From Pseudomonas viciae (GTDB taxonomy: Bacteria > Pseudomonadota > Gammaproteobacteria > Pseudomonadales > Pseudomonadaceae): DNA of 64,000 nt. The position numbers were made by a program, and so were the translations under genes. Below are positions 47,181-55,436 of this stretch, piece by piece; the stretch's first letter is position 1, and every line of letters begins with the position of its first letter. Under the pieces are notes generated by a model. It did no database searches. It had not been told where the DNA came from and saw nothing but the letters and a program-made list of their open reading frames with translations. The DNA lies in the NCBI RefSeq assembly GCF_004786035.1, contig NZ_CP035088.1, positions 2,268,001-2,332,000 on the forward strand. Reading direction: 5' to 3'.

Positions 47181-47454
47181 GTTGGAATTTTCCGACAAAG
47201 CATGGAAGGAGTGGCAAAAGCTGGGTGCAACTTTAAGGGCACAGTTCAAGAAAAAGCTGGAGGAGCGGCTTGAGAACCCACATGTCCAGGCGGACCGTCT
47301 ACACGGACTGGGCAATGCCTATAAGATTAAGTTGCGTAATGCAGGGTACCGACTGGTCTACCGCGTGGTAGACGATCTGCTGGTCGTTACGGTGATTGGC
47401 GTTGGTAAGCGTGAGCGTGGCCAGGTTTATGACGAGGCGGCTGCCAAGCGGTAA
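47170..47454 (+). CDS. RelE/StbE-type mRNA interferase toxin
   Basis: 94-residue RelE-fold toxin (LEFSDKAWKEWQKLG, LKVKxRN-like KIKLRNAGYRLVYRVVDDLLVVTVIGVGKRER). RelE toxins cut mRNA on the ribosome; the conserved basic residues in the RNAGYRLVYR and GKRER segments are kept, so it looks active. The start at 47170 sits inside the antitoxin gene, the usual coupled arrangement. It was probably acquired as a module. Confidence 0.9.
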   Translation: MTYELEFSDKAWKEWQKLGATLRAQFKKKLEERLENPHVQADRLHGLGNAYKIKLRNAGYRLVYRVVDDLLVVTVIGVGKRERGQVYDEAAAKR

Positions 47455-47562
47455 GTCGTCTGTTTTCCGATACAGGAATTTAAGCCGAGAGCGGCTTGCG
47501 GACGTTAGGTGCAGCAGTTATCCGGTGATAGCATAGGGCTACCTATCAGCCAGGAAGCTGTC

Positions 47563-47904
47563 ATGAGTCTCTGCCACGGAATGTCCGGTTTACTGCGCAC
47601 CAGTGTCGCAATCCTGTTGTTGGCCATGGGTACTTCGGCCGTTGCCGCCAATCAACCGTGTTCCGGACGCAAGGGTGGGATTGCCGGGTGTGATGGCGAT
47701 ACCTTCCTGTGTAACGACGGCTCCATCAGCGCTTCGAAGAGGTCCTGTTCTGCGGTGCTGGGGCTGCGCAATGAGGCTCGACCGCAGTCGTTGCTCAAAT
47801 CCTCTGACGGTTGCCAATGCGGCACTGGCAATTATTGCGTCGGGCCCCGGGGCGGGGTGTATTGCCTCACGCCTGGCGGTAGTAAGAGTTACAAGCGCAA
47901 GTAG
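47563..47904 (+). CDS. Secreted Cys-rich protein with YdcA-like domain
   Basis: 113 residues. A signal peptide (about 1-28, cleaved after SAVAA) is followed by CSGRKGGIAGCDGDTFLCNDGSISASKRSC, in which pieces match the E. coli YdcA pattern (CSGxKGGI...CNDGSISASKxxC). A C-terminal extension carries four further cysteines (GCQCGTGNYC, GVYC), suggesting disulfide bonds in the periplasm. The ATG at 47563 precedes the signal peptide. The function is unknown. Confidence 0.75.
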   Translation: MSLCHGMSGLLRTSVAILLLAMGTSAVAANQPCSGRKGGIAGCDGDTFLCNDGSISASKRSCSAVLGLRNEARPQSLLKSSDGCQCGTGNYCVGPRGGVYCLTPGGSKSYKRK

Positions 47905-47938
47905 GCCGCATACCTTTCAATAACACCACCGAACATAA

Positions 47939-48029
47939 TGTGGGAGCGGGCTTGCTCGCGAAGGCGGCGTTACATTCAACTTCTTGGTTGACTGACACGC
48001 CGCCTTCGCGAGCAAGCCGCTCCCACAGG
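47939..48029. repeat. REPIN (paired inverted REP elements)
   Basis: TGTGGGAGCGGGCTTGCTCGCGAAGGCGGCG and CGCCGCCTTCGCGAGCAAGCCGCTCCCACA flank about 30 bases. It begins a 424-base gene-free stretch between the YdcA-like gene and the transporter operon. The rest of that stretch holds two GGTGCA repeats (48080-48085 and 48095-48100) and the promoter at 48248. Confidence 0.85.
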
Positions 48030-48247
48030 CACTCATTCACAACGCCAATTCTGCGTTTAGCGCACGTCCGTTTCGTTTCGGTGCAGTGCCACCCGGTGCA
48101 GCTCCGGTTTGGGGCCTTGTTACCCGTGCGTCGTGGCCAACGGTAGCAACAGCATTTGCACGCGGACGCCGCCGTCCGCAGGTCTGTTTCCCCATCCCCC
48201 TGATTTCCTTCACTTTCCATTTTCCTCACCCATGGCCCTCAAGCCTA

Positions 48248-48263
48248 TGGCACACTTTCTGCT
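48248..48263 (+). promoter_or_regulatory. Candidate sigma-54 promoter of the transporter operon
   Basis: TGGCACACTTTCTGCT carries the GG-N10-GC core with correct spacing and matches TGGCACG-N4-TTGCW at most positions (CTGC in place of TTGC). It lies 66 bases before the binding-protein ATG. Direct GGTGCA repeats about 150-165 bases upstream could bind an NtrC-type activator. Confidence 0.5.
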
Positions 48264-48328
48264 GTCTATTCCGTTGTTACATACTTAGTTCCGGTATAGC
48301 GGAATAAACTTACCCTGGAGTGCTTGCC

Positions 48329-49177
48329 ATGCAACGCCGACCTTCCTTGTTCAAAGCGTGTGTTTTTCTCTTCGCGGCCACGACGGCTGCCATGGGTGTC
48401 GCTCAGGCGGCCGACAGCAAGCTGGACAGCGTGCTGCAACGGGGGAAATTGATCGTGGGCACGGGCAGTACCAATGCGCCGTGGCACTTCCAGGGAGCGG
48501 ATGGCAAGTTGCAGGGGTTTGATATCGACATCGCGCGGATGGTCGCCAAGGGCCTGTTCAATGACCCGGAGAAAGTCGAGTTTGTGGTGCAGTCTTCCGA
48601 CGCGCGGATTCCCAACCTGCTGACCGACAAGGTCGACATGAGCTGCCAGTTCATCACCGTTACCGCCAGCCGTGCCCAGCAAGTGGCCTTTACCTTGCCG
48701 TACTACCGTGAAGGGGTGGGCCTGCTGCTGCCAAACAACAGCAAGTACAAGGAAATCGAAGACCTCAAGGCCGCCGGCGACGGTGTCACCGTGGCCGTGC
48801 TGCAGAACGTCTATGCCGAAGAACTGGTGCACCAGGCGCTGCCCAAGGCCAAGGTCGACCAGTACGACAGCGTCGACCTGATGTATCAGGCGGTGAACTC
48901 TGGTCGTGCCGATGCCGCCGCCACCGACCAGTCCTCGGTCAAGTACCTGATGGTGCAGAACCCTGGTCGCTATCGCAGCCCGGCCTACGCCTGGAGCCCG
49001 CAAACCTATGCCTGCGCGGTCAAGCGCGGCGACCAGGACTGGCTGAACTTCGTCAACACCACCTTGCATGAAGCCATGACCGGGGTGGAGTTCCCCACCT
49101 ATGCGGCGTCGTTCAAGCAGTGGTTCGGTGTAGATCTGCCGTCGCCGGCGATCGGCTTCCCCGTTGAATTCAAATGA
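48329..49177 (+). CDS. Polar amino-acid-type ABC transporter, periplasmic binding protein
   Basis: 282 residues: signal peptide at about 1-27 (ATTAAMGVAQA) and a family-3 solute-binding domain. KLIVGTGSTNAPWHFQGADGKLQGFDIDIA is the conserved opening, and DMSCQFITVTASRAQQVAFTLPYY a central signature. The ATG at 48329 is preceded by GGAG. It begins an operon with two permeases and an ATPase. By context (RidA, PLP lyase, KDG-type kinase) the ligand is probably an amino-sugar acid such as D-glucosaminate rather than a standard amino acid. Confidence 0.92.
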   Translation: MQRRPSLFKACVFLFAATTAAMGVAQAADSKLDSVLQRGKLIVGTGSTNAPWHFQGADGKLQGFDIDIARMVAKGLFNDPEKVEFVVQSSDARIPNLLTDKVDMSCQFITVTASRAQQVAFTLPYYREGVGLLLPNNSKYKEIEDLKAAGDGVTVAVLQNVYAEELVHQALPKAKVDQYDSVDLMYQAVNSGRADAAATDQSSVKYLMVQNPGRYRSPAYAWSPQTYACAVKRGDQDWLNFVNTTLHEAMTGVEFPTYAASFKQWFGVDLPSPAIGFPVEFK

Positions 49178-49231
49178 CCCTGTGAGCCCGGGGCGCCGTT
49201 TGCGGGCGCCCCGGAGAAGGTACTGCCGACC

Positions 49232-49894
49232 ATGAATTATCAGTTGAACTTTGCCGCCGTCTGGCGCGATTTCGACACCTTGCTGGCGGGGCTTGGCCTG
49301 GGGCTGTCCCTGGCGCTGGTGTCGATCGCCATTGGGTGCGTGATCGGCCTGGCAATGGCATTTGCGCTGCTCAGCAAGCACCGGGTCTTGCGGGTGCTGG
49401 CGTCGGTGTATGTCACGGTGATCCGCAATACGCCGATCCTGGTGCTGATCCTGTTGATCTACTTCGCCTTGCCGGGCCTGGGCATTCGCCTGGACAAGCT
49501 GCCGTCATTCGTCATCACCCTCTCGCTGTACGCCGGGGCGTACCTGACCGAAGTGTTTCGCGGCGGGCTGATGAGTATTCACAAAGGACAGCGGGAAGCG
49601 GGGCTGGCCATCGGCCTGGGCGAGTGGCAGGTGAAAGCCTACGTCACCGTGCCGGTGATGCTGCGCAACGTGTTGCCGGCCTTGTCGAACAACTTCATTT
49701 CGCTGTTCAAGGACACCTCCCTGGCGGCGGCGATTGCCGTGCCCGAGCTGACCTATTACGCCCGCAAGATCAATGTGGAGAGCTACCGGGTGATCGAAAC
49801 CTGGCTGGTCACCACGGCGCTGTATGTCGCGGCCTGTTACTTCATTGCCATGCTGCTGCGGTATTTCGAGCAGCGCCTGGCGATCCGCCGTTAG
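49232..49894 (+). CDS. ABC transporter permease 1 (HisM/GlnP type)
   Basis: 220 residues, about five helices, with the His/Gln permease motif EVFRGGLMSIHKGQREAGLAIGLGEWQ (the EAA-loop that contacts the ATPase). YVTVIRNTPILVLILLIYFALP is typical of the family. It lies 54 bases after the binding protein and nine before permease 2, and works with it as a heterodimer. Confidence 0.93.
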   Translation: MNYQLNFAAVWRDFDTLLAGLGLGLSLALVSIAIGCVIGLAMAFALLSKHRVLRVLASVYVTVIRNTPILVLILLIYFALPGLGIRLDKLPSFVITLSLYAGAYLTEVFRGGLMSIHKGQREAGLAIGLGEWQVKAYVTVPVMLRNVLPALSNNFISLFKDTSLAAAIAVPELTYYARKINVESYRVIETWLVTTALYVAACYFIAMLLRYFEQRLAIRR

Positions 49895-49903
49895 GAGTGT
49901 TCC

Positions 49904-50566
49904 ATGTACGAATCTCCCAGTTGGTTGCATGAGTTGTGGGTCGCCCGGGACACCTTGTGGGCCGGTTTCCTGACCAGTGTGCAGTGTTCGGTGCTGGCGA
50001 TTTTGTTGGGCACCTTGATCGGCCTGTTCGCCGGGCTGGTGCTGACTTACGGTCGGACCTGGATGCGCGCGCCGTTTCGTTTCTATGTCGACGTGATTCG
50101 CGGCACGCCGGTGTTCGTGCTGGTGCTGGCCTGCTTCTACATGGCCCCGGCGCTGGGCTGGCAAATCGGCGCGTTCCAGGCCGGCGTCCTGGGCCTGACG
50201 CTGTTTTGTGGCTCCCACGTCGCCGAGATCGTGCGCGGGGCCTTGCAGGCGTTGCCGCGCGGGCAGATGGAAGCGAGCCAGGCCATCGGCCTGACGTTCT
50301 TCCAGGCGTTGGGTTACGTGCTGTTGCCCCAGGCCTTGCGGCAGATCTTGCCGACCTGGGTCAACTCCTCCACCGAGATCGTCAAGGCCTCGACCCTGCT
50401 GTCGGTGATCGGCGTTGCCGAACTGCTACTCAGCACGCAGCAGATCATCGCCCGGACCTTCATGACCCTGGAGTTTTACCTGTTCGCCGGGTTTCTCTTT
50501 TTCATCATCAATTACGCCATCGAATTGCTCGGGCGGCACATTGAAAAGCGGGTGGCTTTGCCATGA
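49904..50566 (+). CDS. ABC transporter permease 2 (HisM/GlnP type)
   Basis: 220 residues with the EAA-type loop [25 protein letters not shown] and [23 protein letters not shown]. It is related to permease 1 but clearly diverged. It overlaps the ATPase gene by four bases (ATGA). Confidence 0.93.
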   Translation: MYESPSWLHELWVARDTLWAGFLTSVQCSVLAILLGTLIGLFAGLVLTYGRTWMRAPFRFYVDVIRGTPVFVLVLACFYMAPALGWQIGAFQAGVLGLTLFCGSHVAEIVRGALQALPRGQMEASQAIGLTFFQALGYVLLPQALRQILPTWVNSSTEIVKASTLLSVIGVAELLLSTQQIIARTFMTLEFYLFAGFLFFIINYAIELLGRHIEKRVALP

Positions 50567-51369
50567 CTGACGTTTCGAATCTCTCCAATACAGAGCTCTC
50601 CAACCCCCAGCCGCTGCTGGATATTCGCGGCTTGCGCAAACAATACGGCCCGCTGGAGGTGCTCAAGGGGGTGGACCTGAGCATGCAGCGTGGCAACGTG
50701 GTCACGCTGATCGGCTCCAGCGGCTCGGGCAAGACCACGCTGCTGCGCTGCGTCAACATGCTGGAAGAATTCCAGGGCGGGCAGATCGTCCTCGATGGCG
50801 AGTCCATCGGTTACGACGACGTCAACGGCAAGCGCGTGCGCCATCCCGAGAAAGTCATCGCCCGGCACCGGGCCATGACCGGCATGGCGTTCCAGCAATT
50901 CAACCTGTTTCCCCATTTGACCGCGTTGCAGAACGTCACCCTGGGCCTGCTCAAGGTGAAAAAACTGCCCAAGGACGAAGCGGTGGCCCTGGCCGAGAAA
51001 TGGCTGGAGCGGGTTGGCCTGCTGGAACGCCGTGATCATTTCCCCGGTCAGTTGTCCGGTGGCCAGCAGCAGCGCGTGGCGATTGCCCGGGCGATTGCCA
51101 TGAACCCCAGCCTGATGCTGTTCGACGAAGTCACCTCGGCCCTGGACCCGGAACTGGTGGGCGAAGTGTTGAACGTGATCAAGGGCCTGGCTGAAGACGG
51201 CATGACCATGTTGCTGGTGACCCATGAAATGCGCTTTGCCTTCGAGGTCTCCGACAAGATTGTGTTTATGAACCAGGGGCGCATCGAAGAGCAGGGGCCG
51301 CCGAAAGAATTGTTCGAACGACCCCAGTCGCCGCGACTGGCGGAATTTCTCAAGAACACCCGTTTTTAA
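50563..51369 (+). CDS. ABC transporter ATP-binding protein (GlnQ type)
   Basis: 268 residues. Walker A is [11 protein letters not shown], the signature [17 protein letters not shown], and Walker [15 protein letters not shown], all intact; the D-loop and H-loop ([11 protein letters not shown]) follow. A slightly long N-terminal extension of about 20 residues is present. It drives import by the two permeases. Confidence 0.95.
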   Translation: MTDVSNLSNTELSNPQPLLDIRGLRKQYGPLEVLKGVDLSMQRGNVVTLIGSSGSGKTTLLRCVNMLEEFQGGQIVLDGESIGYDDVNGKRVRHPEKVIARHRAMTGMAFQQFNLFPHLTALQNVTLGLLKVKKLPKDEAVALAEKWLERVGLLERRDHFPGQLSGGQQQRVAIARAIAMNPSLMLFDEVTSALDPELVGEVLNVIKGLAEDGMTMLLVTHEMRFAFEVSDKIVFMNQGRIEEQGPPKELFERPQSPRLAEFLKNTRF

Positions 51370-51406
51370 TTTTCTTGAACATTTTTACCCGCAAGGAGAA
51401 ACACCC

Positions 51407-51796
51407 ATGAGCATTACCCGTTACGGCACCGGCAGCACCGCAGGCGGTGGTCAGCCGCGGCCCTTCGCCCGCGCCGTGGAGGCCGATGGCTGGTTGCACG
51501 TGTCTGGCCAGGTGCCGGCGGTGAACGGCGAGATCATTGTCGGCGGGATCGTCGAGCAGACGCACCAGACCATGAAAAACTTGGTCGCCATTCTCGAAGA
51601 AGCCGGGTATGGCCTCAAGGATGTGGTGCGCTGCGGCGTGTGGCTGGAAGATCCACGGGACTTCTGGAGTTTCAACAAGGTGTTCGGCGAGTACTTCAGC
51701 CCGGAACACGCCCCGGCCCGCGCTTGTGTGCAGGCGAACATGATGGTCGATTGCAAGGTTGAGATTGACTGCGTCGCCTACAAGAAAAAGGCCTGA
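51407..51796 (+). CDS. RidA-family deaminase
   Basis: 129 residues, YjgF/YER057c/RidA fold. LHVSGQVPAVNGEIIVGGIVEQTHQTMKNL and ARACVQANMMVDCKVEIDCVAY are the family regions. RidA enzymes hydrolyse the enamine/imine intermediates released by PLP-dependent dehydratases. That fits its place between the transporter and the PLP lyase. A good AAGGAG site precedes the ATG. Confidence 0.92.
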   Translation: MSITRYGTGSTAGGGQPRPFARAVEADGWLHVSGQVPAVNGEIIVGGIVEQTHQTMKNLVAILEEAGYGLKDVVRCGVWLEDPRDFWSFNKVFGEYFSPEHAPARACVQANMMVDCKVEIDCVAYKKKA

Positions 51797-51800
51797 ACCG

Positions 51801-51914
51801 TTGTAGGAGCTGCCGAAGGCTGCGATCTTTTGATCTTGATCTGTCGGGCTTTCGCTCAAGACTCAATTGGCTGGGGAAAGATCGCAGCCTCGTTACACTC
51901 GACAGCTCCTACGA
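51801..51914. repeat. REP-like inverted pair, second class
   Basis: TTGTAGGAGCTGCCGAAGGCTGCGATC and its imperfect complement GATCGCAGCC...CAGCTCCTAC flank about 50 bases. The sequence differs from the GTGGGAGC class, so it is another REP family (GTAGGAGCTG) in the same genome. Confidence 0.75.
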
Positions 51915-51936
51915 CCAATGAACGGGAATGCAATAA

Positions 51937-52701
51937 ATGACCGAAGACACCATCAAACGCCGGGCCCGGGGACTGGATCGGGCGTTCGATATCCTCGATT
52001 TCCTCAAGGAAATCGGCCAGCCGCTGCGTCCGAACGACATCGCCAGCGGCATCGGCAGCCCCAAGTCCACGGTCTATGAACTGGTGGCGTCGCTGCTGGA
52101 GCGACGCATCCTCGAACCCGTGGGCAAGGACGGTCACGTCTACCTGGGCCGCCAGTTGTACTTTCTCGGGCAGGCGCACCTGCGGCATTTCGACCTCAGC
52201 CGCGAGGCCGATCACGCGTTGCAGGAGATCGTCAGCCAGACCCGCGAAACCGCGCAGATGTGCCTGCTCAACGGGCGCAAATACACCGTGGCGCTGATGA
52301 AGGAGGGCGAGCGGCATTTCCGTATTTCATCGGACATTGGTGAAAACGCGCCGATCCCCTGGACCGCGTCCGGGCGCCTGCTGCTGGCGCATTTGAGCGA
52401 CCAGCAGATCGTCGATTTGATCGACCCCGACGACTTCATCCTGCCGGACGGCGAGCGGCTGCCCCTGGAGCAGTTTCTCAAGGAAATCCGCCAGGCCGGC
52501 CTCGACGGTTTTTTCTCTTTCGACAGTGTGGCCGACACCTTCACCCATTGCTTCGCCGCGCCGGTCAAAGACCCCACTGGCGTGGCCATCGCAACCCTGT
52601 GCATCGTCGCCCCACGGGCCGACGCCAAGAACAATTACGCCGACTACCGCCGGGTGCTGATCGACAGCGCCAACAACCTGGCCCGGCGCATCAATGAATA
52701 G
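51937..52701 (+). CDS. IclR-family transcriptional regulator
   Basis: 254 residues: winged helix-turn-helix at about 8-70 (GLDRAFDILDFLKEIGQPLRPNDIASGIGSPKSTVYE) and the IclR effector domain after it. IclR members commonly control sugar-acid and aromatic catabolism. Placed between RidA and the lyase, it probably regulates this cluster, perhaps as a repressor relieved by a pathway intermediate. Confidence 0.93.
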   Translation: MTEDTIKRRARGLDRAFDILDFLKEIGQPLRPNDIASGIGSPKSTVYELVASLLERRILEPVGKDGHVYLGRQLYFLGQAHLRHFDLSREADHALQEIVSQTRETAQMCLLNGRKYTVALMKEGERHFRISSDIGENAPIPWTASGRLLLAHLSDQQIVDLIDPDDFILPDGERLPLEQFLKEIRQAGLDGFFSFDSVADTFTHCFAAPVKDPTGVAIATLCIVAPRADAKNNYADYRRVLIDSANNLARRINE

Positions 52702-52742
52702 ACAGCAGCGGCTGCAAGCGGCCGTGTGCGAGGAGTTCGAAC

Positions 52743-53960
52743 ATGTCTTCTGCCATTCTTAACGCGGGCATAGAGAAGGGCGCCGCCACTGTCGGCGCCC
52801 ACCTGTTGCGGGACGTCAGCCTGCCGGCGCTGGTGCTGCACCGCGCGGCGCTGGAGCACAACATCCACTGGATGCAAACCTTCGTCACAGGCAGCGGCGC
52901 CGAACTGGCGCCCCACGGCAAGACCAGCATGACCCCGGCGCTGTTTCGCCGCCAGCTTGACGCCGGCGCCTGGGGCCTGACCCTCGCCACCGCGGTGCAG
53001 ACCCGTGCCGCTTACGCCCACGGCGTGCGCCGGGTGCTGATGGCCAACCAATTGGTGGGCACGCCGAACATGGCGCTGATCGCTGATTTGTTGGCCGACC
53101 CGGGGTTTGAGTTCCATTGCATGGTCGATCATCCCGACAACGTGGCTGACCTGGGCACGTTCTTCGCCTCTCGCGGCATCCAGTTGAACGTGATGATCGA
53201 GTACGGCGTGGTCGGCGGCCGTTGTGGCTGCAGGACCGAGGCCGAGGTGCTGGCCCTGGCCGAGGCGATCCAGGCGCAACCGGCGCTGGCGTTGACCGGT
53301 ATCGAAGGCTACGAAGGAGTGATTCACGGTGACCACGCCATCAGCGGCATCCGCGCGTTCGCTGCGTCCCTGGTGCGGCTGGCGGTGCAACTGCAGGACA
53401 GCGGCGCGTTTGCCATCGACAAGCCGATCATCACCGCCTCGGGTTCGGCCTGGTACGACCTGATCGCTGAATCCTTCGAAGCCCAGAATGCCCACGGGCG
53501 TTTTCTCAGTGTGCTGCGCCCCGGCAGTTACGTGGCCCATGACCATGGTATCTACAAAGAAGCCCAGTGCTGTGTGTTGGAGCGGCGCAGTGACCTGCAC
53601 GAAGGCCTGCGCCCGGCCCTGGAAGTCTGGGCCCACGTGCAATCGCTGCCGGAGCCGGGCTTCGCGGTAATCGCCCTGGGCAAGCGCGACGTGGCCTACG
53701 ACGCCGGGCTGCCGGTACCGCTCAAGCGCTACAAGCCGGGTTCAGCTTCGGTGGCGGGGGATGATGTGAGCGGCTGCAAAGTGACGGCGGTGATGGACCA
53801 GCATGCGTTCATGAGCGTGGCACCGGGGGTTGCGTTGCGAGTCGGAGACATCATTTCGTTCGGTACTTCCCATCCGTGCCTGACGTTCGACAAGTGGCGG
53901 GTGGGGTGTCTGGTGGATGAGCAGTTGCGGGTGGTGGAGAGCATGGAGACTTGTTTCTAG
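52743..53960 (+). CDS. PLP-dependent DSD1-like lyase, probable D-glucosaminate ammonia-lyase
   Basis: 405 residues with an alanine-racemase-like N-terminal barrel and the D-threonine-aldolase/DSD1 C-terminal metal domain. The PLP lysine is Lys60 in LAPHGKTSMTPALF. The C-terminal His and Cys of the metal site are in TSHPCLTFDKW. P. fluorescens is known to have a PLP- and Mn-dependent D-glucosaminate dehydratase (EC 4.3.1.9) producing 2-keto-3-deoxygluconate; the neighbouring KDG-type kinase supports that reading. D-serine or D-threonine cleavage is the alternative. Confidence 0.82.
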   Translation: MSSAILNAGIEKGAATVGAHLLRDVSLPALVLHRAALEHNIHWMQTFVTGSGAELAPHGKTSMTPALFRRQLDAGAWGLTLATAVQTRAAYAHGVRRVLMANQLVGTPNMALIADLLADPGFEFHCMVDHPDNVADLGTFFASRGIQLNVMIEYGVVGGRCGCRTEAEVLALAEAIQAQPALALTGIEGYEGVIHGDHAISGIRAFAASLVRLAVQLQDSGAFAIDKPIITASGSAWYDLIAESFEAQNAHGRFLSVLRPGSYVAHDHGIYKEAQCCVLERRSDLHEGLRPALEVWAHVQSLPEPGFAVIALGKRDVAYDAGLPVPLKRYKPGSASVAGDDVSGCKVTAVMDQHAFMSVAPGVALRVGDIISFGTSHPCLTFDKWRVGCLVDEQLRVVESMETCF

Positions 53961-53979
53961 CCTTCAGACCGAGTCGCGG

Positions 53980-54077
53980 CTATCGCGAGCAAGCTCGCTC
54001 CCACAGGGGATGTTTGGCGAGCACGGATTGTGTGTTCACAACGGCCCAAATGTGGGAGCGAGCTTGCTCGCGATAGC
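53980..54077. repeat. REPIN (paired inverted REP elements)
   Basis: CTATCGCGAGCAAGCTCGCTCCCACA and its complement flank about 47 bases, between the lyase and kinase genes. Confidence 0.85.
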
Positions 54078-54113
54078 GCCCTGCCAGACACCACCGAAAC
54101 ATCAGGATCATTC

Positions 54114-55031
54114 ATGAGTACATCCAAACCCCGCATCGCCCTGATCGGCGAATGCATGATCGAACTGCAACAACGCGCCGACGGCAGCCTGCAACAAAGC
54201 TTCGGCGGTGACACCCTGAACACCGCGGTGTACCTGGCCCGCGCCTTGGGCGAGCGGGGCTCGGTTGACTATGTCACCGCCCTGGGCGACGACAGTTTCA
54301 GCGATGCCATGTGCGAGCAGTGGGCCGCGGAAAACATCGGCCTTGAACGGGTCCAGCGCTTGCCCGGGCGCTTGCCGGGCTTGTATTGCATCCAGACCGA
54401 TGCGGCGGGCGAGCGGCGTTTTCTGTATTGGCGCAACGAAGCGGCGGTGCGCGAGTGCTTCACCACCCCGGCCGCCGGGCCGATCCTCGCCGCGTTACTG
54501 GATTACGATGTGCTGTATTTCAGTGGCGTCACCCTGGCGGTGCTCGGCGAGCAGGGGCGGGTCAGACTCATCGAAACCCTGGTCGAAGCACGTCGACGCG
54601 GGGCCCAGGTGGTGTTCGACAACAACTACCGGCCAAGGCTCTGGGCCTCGGTTGAAGCGGCCCGTGCGGCCTATCGCAGCGTATTGCCCTACGTGGAGCT
54701 GGCGCTGTTGACGGTGGAGGACGAGCAGGCGCTGTTCGGGTATGCCGACAGTGAGGCGGTGTTCGCCGCGTATGAGCAACTCGGCACGCCGGAAGTGGTG
54801 CTCAAGCGCGGCGCCGAGGCGTGCCTGATCCGTTGCGATGGCCAGTCTTATGAAGTGTCTGCCCAGCGGGTCGAGCGGGTAGTGGACACTACGGCGGCAG
54901 GGGATTCATTCAGCGCCGCGTACCTGGCGAGTCGCCTGCTGGGCGGCAGTCCGCAGGAGGCAGCCGAGGCCGGGCATCTGCTGGCGAGCCGGGTTATTCA
55001 GGTGCCGGGGGCGTTGATGCCCAGGGACTGA
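54114..55031 (+). CDS. kdgK: PfkB-family sugar kinase, probable 2-keto-3-deoxygluconate kinase
   Basis: 305-residue ribokinase/PfkB kinase. IALIGECMIEL opens the fold; the anion-hole and catalytic Asp lie in DTTAAGDSFSAAYLA; the early GGDTLNTAVYLARAL motif binds sugar. This matches KDG kinases. It would phosphorylate KDG to KDPG for the Entner-Doudoroff aldolase. It is the last gene of the cluster, 153 bases after the lyase with a REPIN between. The ATG at 54114 has AGGA at seven bases. Confidence 0.88.
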   Translation: MSTSKPRIALIGECMIELQQRADGSLQQSFGGDTLNTAVYLARALGERGSVDYVTALGDDSFSDAMCEQWAAENIGLERVQRLPGRLPGLYCIQTDAAGERRFLYWRNEAAVRECFTTPAAGPILAALLDYDVLYFSGVTLAVLGEQGRVRLIETLVEARRRGAQVVFDNNYRPRLWASVEAARAAYRSVLPYVELALLTVEDEQALFGYADSEAVFAAYEQLGTPEVVLKRGAEACLIRCDGQSYEVSAQRVERVVDTTAAGDSFSAAYLASRLLGGSPQEAAEAGHLLASRVIQVPGALMPRD

Positions 55032-55052
55032 CTACACCGGAAGTTGGGTGTG

Positions 55053-55088
55053 TCCTGTGGCGCGGGAGCAAGCTCCCTCGCCACAGGG
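55053..55088. repeat. Short REP palindrome
   Basis: CCTGTGGCGCGGGAGCAAGCTCCCTCGCCACAGGG pairs as an imperfect palindrome between the convergent kinase and PpiC genes. Confidence 0.6.
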
Positions 55089-55112
55089 TCAGGTTGTCAG
55101 GGCAATGTCATT

Positions 55113-55388
55113 TCAATCCCGGTAAAACACCTGCACCAAGTGATACCCGAACTTGCTCTTGATCGGCCCATGCACCACCCGCAGCGGCTTCTTGAAGATC
55201 ACCGCATCAATCACGCCAACCATCTGCCCTGGCCGCACTTCACCGAGGTCGCCGCCACGTTTGCCGGACGGGCAGGTGGAGTACTTCTTGGCCAGCACAT
55301 CGAAGGCTTCGCCCTTGGCGATGCGTTGTTTGAGCTGTTCGGCTTCTTCGGCGGTTTTCACCAGGATATGGCGGGCTTGGGCTTTCAT
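55113..55388 (-). CDS. ppiC: PpiC-type peptidyl-prolyl isomerase (parvulin)
   Basis: 91 residues, one parvulin domain and no signal peptide, so it is cytoplasmic. ARHILVKTAEEAEQLKQRI opens the domain, GKRGGDLGEVRPGQMVG is the centre, and FGYHLVQV the end. It catalyses proline cis/trans isomerisation during folding. The length is the usual for single-domain PpiC. Confidence 0.93.
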   Translation of the reverse strand: MKAQARHILVKTAEEAEQLKQRIAKGEAFDVLAKKYSTCPSGKRGGDLGEVRPGQMVGVIDAVIFKKPLRVVHGPIKSKFGYHLVQVFYRD

Positions 55389-55436
55389 TGCAGCGGTGAC
55401 CTGAGCGGTGTGACGGGCCGGCGATTATGCCTCAAG

